A DNA stretch of 64,000 nucleotides from Psychrobacillus insolitus (GTDB taxonomy: Bacteria > Bacillota > Bacilli > Bacillales_A > Planococcaceae). Under the pieces are notes generated by a model. It had not been told where the DNA came from, did not search any database, and worked only from the letters and a program-made list of their open reading frames with translations. Every line of letters begins with the position of its first letter. Position 1 is the first letter of the stretch. Shown here piece after piece: positions 16,755 to 25,086 of this stretch. The DNA lies in the NCBI RefSeq assembly GCF_003254155.1, contig NZ_QKZI01000002.1, positions 124,001 through 188,000 of the forward strand, written 5' to 3'. The translations under genes and the position numbers were made by a program.

Positions 16755-18158
16755 ATGACAACAGTTAATTCATCAAAAGCGCCGGAATACAAAGGAACAA
16801 AAAAATTAATAATTGGTATTGTTTTTGGGGTTATTACTTTTTGGTTATTTGCACAGGCAATGGTGAATGTTGTACCAGCAGTGCAAGAAGATTTGGGTAT
16901 TGAACTAGGAACATTAAATATCGCGATTAGTTTATCTGCACTTTTTTCCGGAATTTTCATCGTAGCGGCTGGTGGTTTAGCTGATGTCCTGGGGAGAAAA
17001 AAATTAACGTATATTGGGCTTATATTAAGTATAGTAGGTTCGTTATGTTTGGTTTTTGCAAATGGAGCAGGATTACTCATTATCGGAAGAGTAATCCAAG
17101 GTTTATCGGCGGCATGTATTATGCCTGCGACTATTGCATTAGTCAAAGCATATTATGAAGGAGAAGATCGTCAACGTGCACTGAGTTACTGGTCAATCGG
17201 TTCTTGGGGTGGTTCAGGGATTTGTTCGTTCGCAGGTGGAGCAATTGCAACGTATATGGGATGGAAATGGATTTTCATCTTTTCAATCGTTTTCGCACTA
17301 CTAGCTATGATACTAATTAAAGATACACCTGAAAGTAAAACAGAACAAACAGGTCCCTTCAAGTTTGACTATACGGGTTTAACTATTTTTGTCATTACAA
17401 TGCTTGCATTAAATATTTTTATTACACAAGGATCAAAACTTGGTTGGACAAGTATTACTTCATTGTTGCTATTAGCTATTACCATTATCGGAATAGTTGT
17501 TTTTGTGAAATATGAACTTGGGAAAACAGGACCACTTATTGATTTTGAATTATTTAAAAATAAAGCATATACAGGTGCCACTATTTCTAACTTCTTATTA
17601 AACGCAGTAGCAGGTACTTTAGTAGTTGCGAACACATATGTACAAGTTGGTCGAGGATTTACGGCCTTTCAATCGGGAATGCTATCAATCGGTTATTTAG
17701 TTGCGGTATTAGGAATGATTCGTGTCGGTGAGAAAATACTTCAAAAAATTGGCGCAAAAAAACCAATGGTGTGGGGCACGATCATCACAGGTATTGGAGT
17801 AGCGTTAATGGCTTTAACATTCTTACCTGGTGTAATGTACACGGTAGTTGTATTCATCGGATTTGCTATGTTCGGTTTAGGTTTAGGGATTTATGCGACA
17901 CCTTCGACGGATACTGCAGTATCAAATGCACCAGATGATAAAATTGGAGTAGCATCTGGTATTTATAAAATGGCTAGTTCCCTAGGTGGAGCTTTTGGGG
18001 TTGCTATTTCTGCAACTGTTTACAGCATAATATTAACTCAGAGCGGAATTGACGTAGCTGCAACAGCGGGCATTGTTACAAATGTAATTTTTGCGGTAAT
18101 TGCATTAATATCTATCGTTATCTTAGTACCTAATAATACAGGTAAAAAAGTAGCATAA
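16755..18158 (+). CDS. MFS transporter, DHA2-like (second cassette copy)
   Basis: A 467-residue paralogue of the transporter at 14141. Identical or near-identical blocks include FWLFAQAMVNVVPAVQEDL, LADVLGRKKLTYIGLILSIVGS, RVIQGLSAACIMPATIALVKAYYEG and YATPSTDTAVSNAP. The start ATG has AGGGGAGG eight bases before it. It lies 18 bp after the first hydrolase and 31 bp before the second, so all four genes read as one operon. The second copy has diverged in the loops, as expected for related but different substrates, or simply for age. Confidence 0.88.
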   Translation: MTTVNSSKAPEYKGTKKLIIGIVFGVITFWLFAQAMVNVVPAVQEDLGIELGTLNIAISLSALFSGIFIVAAGGLADVLGRKKLTYIGLILSIVGSLCLVFANGAGLLIIGRVIQGLSAACIMPATIALVKAYYEGEDRQRALSYWSIGSWGGSGICSFAGGAIATYMGWKWIFIFSIVFALLAMILIKDTPESKTEQTGPFKFDYTGLTIFVITMLALNIFITQGSKLGWTSITSLLLLAITIIGIVVFVKYELGKTGPLIDFELFKNKAYTGATISNFLLNAVAGTLVVANTYVQVGRGFTAFQSGMLSIGYLVAVLGMIRVGEKILQKIGAKKPMVWGTIITGIGVALMALTFLPGVMYTVVVFIGFAMFGLGLGIYATPSTDTAVSNAPDDKIGVASGIYKMASSLGGAFGVAISATVYSIILTQSGIDVAATAGIVTNVIFAVIALISIVILVPNNTGKKVA

Positions 18159-18189
18159 ATTTAAAAATAGATAAGGAGTGTATTCTATC

Positions 18190-19371
18190 ATGAAAAAACG
18201 CTTAATGAAAATGCTAGAAAATCGCAGTGCTGAAATGGTTGATATCCGACGTTACCTCCATGAAAATCCAGAGTTATCATTTCAAGAAGAAAAGACTGCT
18301 CAGTATATTATCGATTTCTACGCTGGAAAAGATGTTGAGATTCAAACAAATGTCGGTAATGGTTATGGGATAATTGTCACAATTAAAGGATCGAAACCAG
18401 GGAAAACAATTGGTTTACGTGCAGATTTTGACGCACTACCAATAGTTGAAGAAACAGATGTGCCTTTTAAATCTAAAAACCCCGGTGTAATGCATGCATG
18501 TGGACATGATGGACATACTGCTTACTTATTAGTTTTAGCGGACTGTTTGATCCAATTGAAGGATGAACTTTCTGGAACGATTAAAATTATTCATCAACAT
18601 GCAGAAGAATCACCTCCTGGTGGTGCAAAAAGTATTGTTGAGTCTGGACTATTAGACGATTTAGATGCAGTGTACGGGGTTCACTTATTCCCAACTCATC
18701 CTGCAGGTGTTGTAGGGTACAGAAGTGGGTTTGCTATGGCGGGTCGTACTTATTTTAAACTAGTGATTAATGGTAAAGGTGGGCATGGTTCTTCCCCGCA
18801 TATGGCTAATGATCCAATTGTGGCAGGGGCTCACTTTGTTACGGCTATTCAAACAATTATTAGTCGTCGCCTAAACCCGTTTGATGTAGGTGTAATCACT
18901 ATTGGTTCATTTGATGGAAAAGGAGCTTTTAATGTAATCAAAGACAGTGTAGAGCTTGAAGGTGATGTCCGGTACATGACGGATGAAACACAAGAGCTTA
19001 TTGAAAAGGAAGTCCGCCGTATCGTAAAAGGACTCGGGGAAGAGTTTGGGGTTAATTGTGAGCTAGATTATGTTGCAGACTATCCACCACTTTATAATAA
19101 TCCGGAAATTGTGGCGGAAGTAGTAGAAATATTACGACAATCAGAGGAAAAGGAAATCAAAGAAGTAGTAGAATTTCAAAAGTTCTCTGGTTCTGAAGAT
19201 TTTGCTTACTATGTAAAAAGATTCCCCGGAACATTCATCTATGTAGGGAGTGCACCAAAAGGAGTAGAAAATGCATACTTTAATCACCATCCAAAATGGG
19301 ATGTGGATGAAGATGCATTATTAGTAGCGGCAAAAGCAGTTGCAGAGATCGTATGTAGCTATAATAAGTAA
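18190..19371 (+). CDS. M20-family amidohydrolase (second cassette copy)
   Basis: A 393-residue paralogue of the enzyme at 15549, with all metal ligands kept: HACGHDGHT, HQHAEESPPGG, YGVHLFPTHPAG and FNHHPKWDVDED. The dimerisation segment KGGHGSSPHMANDPIVAGAHFVTAIQT is almost the same as in the first copy. ATG 18190 is preferred over the GTG at 18178, which lies inside the AAGGAG ribosome site. It closes a four-gene operon, followed by a terminator at 19406. The difference around the substrate pocket is not predictable by eye. Confidence 0.9.
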   Translation: MKKRLMKMLENRSAEMVDIRRYLHENPELSFQEEKTAQYIIDFYAGKDVEIQTNVGNGYGIIVTIKGSKPGKTIGLRADFDALPIVEETDVPFKSKNPGVMHACGHDGHTAYLLVLADCLIQLKDELSGTIKIIHQHAEESPPGGAKSIVESGLLDDLDAVYGVHLFPTHPAGVVGYRSGFAMAGRTYFKLVINGKGGHGSSPHMANDPIVAGAHFVTAIQTIISRRLNPFDVGVITIGSFDGKGAFNVIKDSVELEGDVRYMTDETQELIEKEVRRIVKGLGEEFGVNCELDYVADYPPLYNNPEIVAEVVEILRQSEEKEIKEVVEFQKFSGSEDFAYYVKRFPGTFIYVGSAPKGVENAYFNHHPKWDVDEDALLVAAKAVAEIVCSYNK

Positions 19372-19405
19372 TCAAATTAGGTAACCAAATATATGAGAAC
19401 AATTC

Positions 19406-19440
19406 TAAAAACACAGGTTTACATTTTCTGTGTTTTTTTC
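19406..19440 (+). terminator. Terminator of the MFS/M20 operon
   Basis: AAAAACACAG pairs with CTGTGTTTTT over an 11-base loop, ending in a run of T. Confidence 0.85.
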
Positions 19441-19482
19441 TTTGGCCAAACATATACATGAATAAGTGGAAAGGTGGGGAAA

Positions 19483-20064
19483 ATGTATTTTTTCCATAAA
19501 ACTCTTATTATATTAGTCGGAAGTGTATTAGTTGGTATCGGGATTAACTTTTTTTTAGTTCCTTTTCATTTATTAGATGGTGGAGGAATTGGAATAGGTT
19601 TAATTATGCATTATCTTTGGAACATTAAAGTAGGCATTGCAATTATGTGTATTAGTTTACCGATTTTTCTAATTGCTTGGATACATTATCGGGCGTTTTT
19701 TTACAATGGTATTCATGGATTATTGTTTTCCTCTGTTGTCATTGACTTTTTGTATCCTTTACATATTGCGGGGGAGAAATTTGTAGCTAATGGGATAATT
19801 GGAGCTATATGTGGGGGTGTTTTTGTAGGTTTAGGTGTTGGTTTAATGCTTCGAGTTGAAACATCTATTGGTGGAACCGACTTATTAGCGCAAATGATTT
19901 CCAAGTTTTTACGCGTTAACCCGGGGTTATGTATATTGACATTCGATTTTATGGTTGTTGTAGTGGGGAGTGTTGTTGTTGATACTGTTTCATTATTTCG
20001 TTCTTGTTTAACGGTAATTTCAGTTGGTATCACGACTTCTATTATTATGAAAAGGCATTATTAA
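19483..20064 (+). CDS. YitT-family (DUF161) membrane protein
   Basis: A 193-residue protein with five to six hydrophobic segments. It begins with a YitT/YczE-type first helix (LVGSVLVGIGINFFLVPFHLLDGGGIGIGL), and the conserved GVGLMLRVETSIGGTDLLAQMIS is present. The usual C-terminal DUF2179 cytoplasmic domain of full YitT proteins (~280 residues) is absent, so it belongs to the short group, or is truncated. The ATG at 19483 follows AAAGGTGGGG. Function of the family is not established. Confidence 0.75.
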   Translation: MYFFHKTLIILVGSVLVGIGINFFLVPFHLLDGGGIGIGLIMHYLWNIKVGIAIMCISLPIFLIAWIHYRAFFYNGIHGLLFSSVVIDFLYPLHIAGEKFVANGIIGAICGGVFVGLGVGLMLRVETSIGGTDLLAQMISKFLRVNPGLCILTFDFMVVVVGSVVVDTVSLFRSCLTVISVGITTSIIMKRHY

Positions 20065-20084
20065 TGTGTTTTAACAGATAATGT

Positions 20085-20222
20085 ACGCTTTTTCTAGATT
20101 ACTTTGGACAGTTTATTAGCTTACACTGTTGCTCAATTTCTTTATCGTTTATTCTATTACCATAATTTTTGTCCAAAGCGAACTGTAAAAGTCTATAATG
20201 AAAAAGGGCGCTCCACACTTTT
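20085..20222. repeat. Dispersed repeat family A, partial copy without the palindrome
   Basis: TTTATCGTTTATTCTATTAC, TTTTTGTCCAAAGCGAAC and GAAAAAGGGCGCT match the right half of the full elements at 22391 and 53222. The upstream part (GGACAGTTTATTAGCTTACACT) also resembles 52449-52474. It fills the gap between convergent genes. Confidence 0.6.
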
Positions 20223-20223
20223 C

Positions 20224-21033
20224 TTATTCAGCTACATCCTGTCTATAATAATCATCAATAGGTACAAATAAGCCCACTTTTCCATACGTATCATGATCTA
20301 ATGTAGCGAAAATAACACCAATCACTTGTCCTTCTTCATTTAATATGGGACTTCCACTATTTCCACGGTATACAGGTGCTTTGATCATAACGACTGGTGT
20401 GTCCCAATCGCTTAACTGAATAAAATCGATGATCTTGCCTTCATTAGCAATACCAGAAAAACTCAGTGGATTACCGATAAAGTAAATATGCTCATCATCT
20501 TCAAAAGTTGTTTGCTCTGCAAGTTGCAAATATGGTAGGTCTTTTCCTTCTATTTTTAAGACAGCAAGATCAACAGATGGATATGTATGCACAACATTAG
20601 CTTGAAACATTCCGTCTTCTGGGAAATTGACCGTCACTGTTTCATTTCCTTCGACGACATGATTATTTGTAATGATAGTTCCATCGTTTGATATAGAAAA
20701 ACCTGTTCCTTTACTGTCTTCAGTAGATATGACGACAATAGCTTTTTTATAGCTAGCAATATCTTCTTGTAATGATAGCTTCGCAGATGTTTTTAAAAAC
20801 TCAATTGCTGGTATAGAATATATTTGAAAAAAGACTGCAAATGAATTCACAAATAAGACAGACGCTAAAACCCAAAATACCCATTTAGGAAAAGGACGTT
20901 TTGTTTTTTTACTTGCTTTTTCGAGAGAATCTTTAGTCAAAGCTTCTCGTTGTGCTTCTAACACAAGTTCTTGGAGGGCTTCATCATCCAATTCTTCTTC
21001 CATATCTTCTTTTTTTTCGTTTGAGTCCATCAA
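20224..21033 (-). CDS. Membrane-anchored trypsin-like serine protease (HtrA-like, no PDZ)
   Basis: A 269-residue protein. Residues 1-48 are charged and cytoplasmic, ~49-72 form a single membrane anchor, and the remainder is an extracellular S1 protease domain. The catalytic triad is visible as H125 (ITNNHVV), D155 (SVDLAVLK) and S226 (YRGNSGSP). The C-terminal PDZ domain found in HtrA/DegP (~400 residues) is missing, so regulation by peptide binding is not expected. It probably works in quality control or shaping of exported proteins. Single gene; GGGGGC-type ribosome site before the ATG. Confidence 0.85.
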   Translation of the reverse strand: MMDSNEKKEDMEEELDDEALQELVLEAQREALTKDSLEKASKKTKRPFPKWVFWVLASVLFVNSFAVFFQIYSIPAIEFLKTSAKLSLQEDIASYKKAIVVISTEDSKGTGFSISNDGTIITNNHVVEGNETVTVNFPEDGMFQANVVHTYPSVDLAVLKIEGKDLPYLQLAEQTTFEDDEHIYFIGNPLSFSGIANEGKIIDFIQLSDWDTPVVMIKAPVYRGNSGSPILNEEGQVIGVIFATLDHDTYGKVGLFVPIDDYYRQDVAE

Positions 21034-21114
21034 TTCACAGCCCCCTCAACTTGTACAAAACCTATTCTATATCTAATATACCTTAACTGGATGTATTATC
21101 TAAATTTGAAGATC

Positions 21115-21143
21115 ACCAGGATCTAATATGCGTAGATCCTGGT
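21115..21143 (-). terminator. Hairpin downstream of yunC
   Basis: ACCAGGATCTA pairs perfectly with TAGATCCTGGT over a seven-base loop. The leftward T-run is weak. Confidence 0.7.
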
Positions 21144-21156
21144 AATTAATAAGAGG

Positions 21157-21459
21157 TTAAATCATTTTTAACAAAGCTTCTCTACCAATCATTCCTTCTG
21201 TAATACCTAATTCTTCTGCTTCATAAGTAATCGACTCAAGAGGAGCATTTAGCAATTCCTCGATTGTCTTTACTCCAACGGCTCTGCCTGCTATTACTTT
21301 ACGGTCCCTTAATTTCTCATTTAACAGTGCTACATCCAGCGCACCACACATAATATACCCTTTGTCATTTGTAACTGCGAGTAAGTTTGTTTTTGGTAAT
21401 TTTACGGAAACACTTAAAAACGTATGACCACTGATTTCAATTGGTTCCAAATGAATCAT
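21157..21459 (-). CDS. yunC: YunC-family (DUF1805) protein
   Basis: A 100-residue cytoplasmic protein matching Bacillus YunC (DUF1805). Recognisable blocks are KLPKTNLLAVTNDKGYIMCGALDV and KVIAGRAVGVKTIEELL. The family is a small alpha/beta protein of unknown biochemical role. Length is standard. It starts at ATG with GGAGTG upstream and stands alone, followed by a hairpin at 21115. Confidence 0.85.
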   Translation of the reverse strand: MIHLEPIEISGHTFLSVSVKLPKTNLLAVTNDKGYIMCGALDVALLNEKLRDRKVIAGRAVGVKTIEELLNAPLESITYEAEELGITEGMIGREALLKMI

Positions 21460-21537
21460 GTTGAATAATCACTCCTTTTCTGCACATTTATACATTATGT
21501 TTAGCTAGAGAAAAGGGTGAGTAATTAGTTTTTGATT

Positions 21538-22200
21538 TTATTGAAAAGTATGTGGAAATTGCATAATGATTGCATTTGAAAACATGTCTGCCATTTCTGA
21601 TGCTTGCTTAGCTATTTTATCGAATACTTCGATACTTGCGTTGTAATTTTTTTGAATCATGTAAACAGCTTCATTTTTCGTTAGAGATAGATGTAAATAA
21701 AACATTTTCTGTACGTTTTCTTTACTTAAATATGGATTAATTCTGCTCCAAAAAATCGAAATTTCGTCTGCATTTCTATACCATTCTCTTTCCATTTGTT
21801 CAGCTTTTTGTGAATCACCTTTTACAGCAGCGGTTACTAATTCTGCCGCAAGCACTAGATGCTCCTTTATAAGTGCTCCGTATCGATGTGCAATTTGATC
21901 ACCGTAAAATGGTCGGATAGAATTTGCAAGATCAGTTGCATTTCTTAATAGACGCTCTTGAACAAAAGGCAAATCGGGTAAATTGAATACAATGCTAGTA
22001 ATTGTCATCCTCGTCCAGTTAACATGCTCTGACCAAATTTGCCTGCTCATACTTTTAAAATCAGCCTCAGTCTGACTTATGCAACGGGGAGTTTCATAGC
22101 CAAATGGTACTCGGGGATTCAAAAAGAGTCTACCTGGTGCTGTATACATAGAATAGGGTGAGCTATAATTAGGGCCAAATTCATTCATGTAAGGATTCAT
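21538..22200 (-). CDS. Helical protein of unknown function (often mislabelled acetylglutamate kinase)
   Basis: A 220-residue, cytoplasmic, almost all-helical protein after a proline/tyrosine-rich N-terminus (MNPYMNEFGPNYSSPYSMYT). Conserved blocks IWSEHVNWTRMTITSIVF, RNATDLANSIRPFYGDQIA, KEHLVLAAELVTAAVKGD and EREWYRNADEISIFWSRINPY are those of a Bacillales family that databases sometimes call acetylglutamate kinase. No kinase fold or ATP motif is visible, so that name is not supported. The repeated helices suggest a four-helix-bundle protein. The N-terminus resembles spore-associated proteins, which is only a hint. Confidence 0.65.
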   Translation of the reverse strand: MNPYMNEFGPNYSSPYSMYTAPGRLFLNPRVPFGYETPRCISQTEADFKSMSRQIWSEHVNWTRMTITSIVFNLPDLPFVQERLLRNATDLANSIRPFYGDQIAHRYGALIKEHLVLAAELVTAAVKGDSQKAEQMEREWYRNADEISIFWSRINPYLSKENVQKMFYLHLSLTKNEAVYMIQKNYNASIEVFDKIAKQASEMADMFSNAIIMQFPHTFQ

Positions 22201-22343
22201 TTCTCATTCTCTCCTTTTAATATCACATAAACCGTTTTCTAAAAAGGTTCGTATGCTAGGATACTCTGCAATTCTAAAAGTGGTGCCGTTTTAAAATTCT
22301 AATTGTAAAATGGGGGTTTGTAATTGGAGGACATTTAAAAATA

Positions 22344-22374
22344 GCCAAGTACTGATTACAAATCAGTACTTGGC
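22344..22374. terminator. Perfect 14-bp hairpin
   Basis: GCCAAGTACTGATT (22344-22357) and AATCAGTACTTGGC (22361-22374) flank the triloop ACA. It stands in the leader region of the gene at 22200 with no gene reading into it from the left, so its role is unclear. Confidence 0.5.
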
Positions 22375-22390
22375 ATTTGCCCTTTTCTTT

Positions 22391-22569
22391 TAGATGTTTT
22401 AGGAGAGTCACAGACAAACAAACAAATGTAATAGGATGACCGAAAAGATCGAGGGGCTACGTGACGCAGTCACGTAGCCCCCGATCTTTTTCTCGTTTAT
22501 TCTAATACAATAAGTTTCGTCCAAAGCGAACCGAAAACGTCCATTTAGAAAAGGGCACTTGAGGTTTTC
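22391..22569. repeat. Dispersed repeat family A, full copy
   Basis: The element runs from TTTTAGGAGAG through CAAATGTAATAGGATGACCG, a 23-bp-arm hairpin (22443-22465 with 22469-22490 around GCA), CTCGTTTATTCTA, TAAGTTTCGTCCAAAGCGAA and AAAAGGGCACTT. It matches 53222-53393 over its length. It abuts a family B element on the right. Confidence 0.75.
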
Positions 22570-22730
22570 TTAAAGATAAGAAAGTATAAAAAAATTCTGC
22601 GAGATCTGTCTAGCTCCAGCGCCTTGCCCCTCGGGGTCAAATGGGTAATCACTGCGGTGGCTGAGGAGCTGCCTCCTCGCGATTCCCCATTTGCCTGTCG
22701 GGGCAGAAATAGGCGCTTCAGCTTTTATTA
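22570..22730. repeat. Dispersed repeat family B, full copy
   Basis: Nearly identical to 33623-33784. Ends can pair: GCGCCT-T-GCCCC near the left with GGGGCA...AGGCGC near the right; AAATGGG pairs with CCCATTT inside; GGAGCTGCCTCC forms a small tip. It ends where the sda stop codon begins, so the RNA form could act as the sda terminator. Confidence 0.8.
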
Positions 22731-22859
22731 TTAATTATGAAGTGTGATAAAACGACGGAGCATTTCATATTCAAGTAGGCTTATAAAGTCGGGACTTAGT
22801 TTTAGAGAAACTGCTGAAATATATGACTCAATTAATAATTCATTAGACATTTTAGCCAT
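22731..22859 (-). CDS. sda: Sporulation checkpoint protein Sda
   Basis: A 42-residue protein, too short for routine ORF calling. It reads MAKMSNELLIESYISAVSLK and then LSPDFISLLEYEMLRRFITL before HN. The pattern SxELLIESYxxA...DFIxLxExExxRR is that of Bacillus Sda, a helical hairpin that binds sporulation histidine kinases (KinA) and blocks their autophosphorylation when replication is impaired or just begun. The ribosome site AGGAGGTGAGG precedes the ATG by nine to ten bases. DnaA boxes cluster 120-220 bp upstream, as expected for DnaA-driven sda expression. High confidence from motif, length and context. Confidence 0.9.
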   Translation of the reverse strand: MAKMSNELLIESYISAVSLKLSPDFISLLEYEMLRRFITLHN

Positions 22860-22981
22860 AAGTGACCTCACCTCCTAAACGATTATGTTTACCATAAAGT
22901 TAAAACATATAAATTTTCAGACTAGATGCCTTTGATGTAATTTAAATTTATCAAATAATTCCATTAAGAACAACCGTTCTC

Positions 22982-23080
22982 TTATCCACAGGGTATGGTG
23001 GATAACCTGTTATTAATTTGTGCACAACACTAGAAATCATATACATACCAGACGATATTATGTGCATAACTTTATCCACA
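22982..23080. promoter_or_regulatory. DnaA-box cluster upstream of sda
   Basis: Two perfect boxes TTATCCACA lie at 22982-22990 and 23072-23080. Near-matches are GGTGGATAA (22997-23005, reverse), TTGTGCACAA (23018-23027) and TGTGCATAA (23061-23069, reverse; TTATGCACA). Five sites in 100 bp is far above chance in AT-rich DNA. In B. subtilis DnaA activates sda, so this is probably the sda control region. The rest of 22860-23284 holds no gene. Confidence 0.75.
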
Positions 23081-23284
23081 GTTATGTAAAATTGCAGAAT
23101 TTGTCGAAACATTTTCTTATAAAAGAGACCTTATTAACAATTTTCAGGTTCTAAGAAAGGTAAATTAAGTATAAGTAAGAGGGTAATATATGTATCTCTC
23201 AAAAAAATTCTTTCTTCCTTAGGCAATTATTATTGTCCATTTATTTTTTTTTGCATATTTTATAAATAAGAATGCTTGGAATGG

Positions 23285-24508
23285 ATGGTTTACGAATTGA
23301 AAACAATCGTCTTCATAGGAAGCAACAAGTTTGGGACAAGTAAAGAAGGGTTAACAATTGCAAAAGATATGGGCTACTTTGTCGTGTTATTGACCAACAG
23401 AATGCTTCATAAAGAATTTCTAGAAGTAGATCAAATTGTTTATTTAGAAAATTTAGTGGATGAAGAACATATCAAAGAGGAAATAACAAATCTAATAGAG
23501 AATGGTAAGCAAATTTGTGCTTGTATTAGTTTTGTAGATCCATATGTTTCTTTTGCAGCGAAAATAGCCATGTATTTTGGGTTGGCGGAGATTTCTGTAG
23601 AAGCATTAAATATAATGGAAAATAAAATCAAGATTAGAGAAAAGTTAAATAACCTTCCAATAACCCCGTTATATGCAGTATTTCAAAGTGATGACTGTCA
23701 GGAAGGTTTTATAAAAAAGAATCATATAATATTTCCTTTCATTATTAAATTACCTATTTCAAACGGTTCGAAGGATGTATTTTATATCGATACTTTAAAG
23801 CGTTTTGAAAATGCAGTATCCATTTTAAATAGGAAATTACCCAATTCGCCTCTACTAATAGAAGAATATTTGCCAGGTGCCCAGTATATAGTTGAAGTAT
23901 TAGTGTATAAAACCATGTGTTCGATTGTTGGAGTAATCGAGCAAGAGGTCGCGTATGATAGGAAATTTATCGTTACTGGGTATAAGTTTCCAGCTTTGTT
24001 AGATGAGACTGTTTCTAAGAAGTTGACCGAAAGTGTTTCAAGTATTGTCGAAGAAATAGGTCTGATAAGTGGATCTTGTCATCTTGAGATGAAATTAGTT
24101 CAAAGTCAATGGAAGCTGATCGAAGTGAACCCTAGAATGTCAGGTGGTGCGATGAATCGAATTTTAGAAGAAGGAACTGGTATTAATCTTGTAAAAGAAA
24201 TTATAAAACTCTATTTGGGGGAAGAACCTATATTGAAAGAAACACGAAAACAGTTTGTTTACGCTAGATATGTAACAGTTGGGTCCCAAGGAAGACTGGT
24301 TAAAGTTCTAGGTTATGATCAGGCTTGGTTGCACGAGGGCGTAAAATACGTTCATATAAAACCTGTTAAAGGAGATATTCTATCAAGTCCATATTCGATG
24401 GGGAACCGCTATGCATGTGTGGTAGCGACATCCGAAACAGCTGAGCAAGCAAAAAAAAATGCATTAGTAGCTGCAAAAGAGATTAAATTTTTTCTTATCC
24501 CGTTATAA
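23285..24508 (+). CDS. ATP-grasp ligase, L-amino-acid-ligase-like
   Basis: A ~407-residue cytoplasmic ATP-grasp enzyme. Residues ~5-110 form a pre-ATP-grasp Rossmann-like domain (KTIVFIGSNKFGTS). The ATP-grasp core follows with FPFIIKLPISNGSKDVF, PLLIEEYLPGAQYIVEVLV and the metal-binding WKLIEVNPRMSGGAMN. The C-terminal part resembles the extra domain of L-amino-acid ligases (BacD type), so it probably joins a carboxylate to an amine through an acyl phosphate. A close paralogue lies at 27386. Start is uncertain: ATG 23285 is used, but TTG 23297 matches the paralogue's start. A sigma-K-like -10 (CATATTTTA) lies at 23254. First gene of the proposed spore-envelope ligase locus. Confidence 0.8.
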   Translation: MVYELKTIVFIGSNKFGTSKEGLTIAKDMGYFVVLLTNRMLHKEFLEVDQIVYLENLVDEEHIKEEITNLIENGKQICACISFVDPYVSFAAKIAMYFGLAEISVEALNIMENKIKIREKLNNLPITPLYAVFQSDDCQEGFIKKNHIIFPFIIKLPISNGSKDVFYIDTLKRFENAVSILNRKLPNSPLLIEEYLPGAQYIVEVLVYKTMCSIVGVIEQEVAYDRKFIVTGYKFPALLDETVSKKLTESVSSIVEEIGLISGSCHLEMKLVQSQWKLIEVNPRMSGGAMNRILEEGTGINLVKEIIKLYLGEEPILKETRKQFVYARYVTVGSQGRLVKVLGYDQAWLHEGVKYVHIKPVKGDILSSPYSMGNRYACVVATSETAEQAKKNALVAAKEIKFFLIPL

Positions 24509-24534
24509 AGTGCAGAAGGAAGGAGTTGAAAAAG

Positions 24535-24957
24535 TTGAACGCTATGAAGAATAGCATATGTGAAGCACTCCACGAATTGAAGATATTTCAGGACATATTA
24601 ACAGATTATCCAAACAAATACTTTGGGAACTTGCTATCAAAAATAATAGATATAAACACAATTCCTTTCTCTTTAATAACAATGAGTGGGGGTCACATGA
24701 GTCAATTTGATATGGAGGAAGATTTTGAGACCAGTTATTTTCGAATAGAATCCGTTGATCGAACAAAGGGCCATGTAGTTATTTCCTTATTACGTCCACT
24801 TGATCTGGAAGGAAATATAACAAATTCAAGAGGGCATCTTTTTAGATTAGAGAAAACAGACAAAATAAAAACAATAGATGTATCTCTTATTTCTGCTGTT
24901 CAGCCTTTGACTATTGAATTGTTAAAAAGGAATATTATTATCGAACCTAAATGGTAA
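24535..24957 (+). CDS. CotY/CotZ-like spore coat protein, nearly cysteine-free
   Basis: A 140-residue protein matching the CotY/CotZ/ExsY fold pattern: NTIPFSLITMSGGHMSQF, FETSYFRIESV, HVVISLLRPLDLEGN, FRLEKTDKIKTIDVSLISAVQPL. CotY and CotZ form the crust or exosporium base of Bacillus spores through many cysteines, but this copy has a single cysteine (near residue 9). Either it assembles without disulfides or has another job. TTG 24535 is the preferred start; the TTG at 24526 touches the GGAAGGAG site. It follows the ATP-grasp gene by 26 bp and is co-transcribed with it, with a terminator after it. Confidence 0.72.
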   Translation: MNAMKNSICEALHELKIFQDILTDYPNKYFGNLLSKIIDINTIPFSLITMSGGHMSQFDMEEDFETSYFRIESVDRTKGHVVISLLRPLDLEGNITNSRGHLFRLEKTDKIKTIDVSLISAVQPLTIELLKRNIIIEPKW

Positions 24958-24967
24958 CCCGAGTATC

Positions 24968-25001
24968 GACGCTCTAATTATATTAGAGTGTCTTTTATTT
25001 T
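24968..25001 (+). terminator. Terminator after the CotY-like gene
   Basis: GACGCTCTAAT pairs with ATTAGAGTGTC (one G-T pair) and is followed by TTTTATTTTT. Confidence 0.85.
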
Positions 25002-25086
25002 TAAAAACTGAACGTCTGTCCGTATTCAAAGAACTTTAGATGAATGTAATAGATATAGTTGTATAAAAATAAAAGGAGATTATCAA

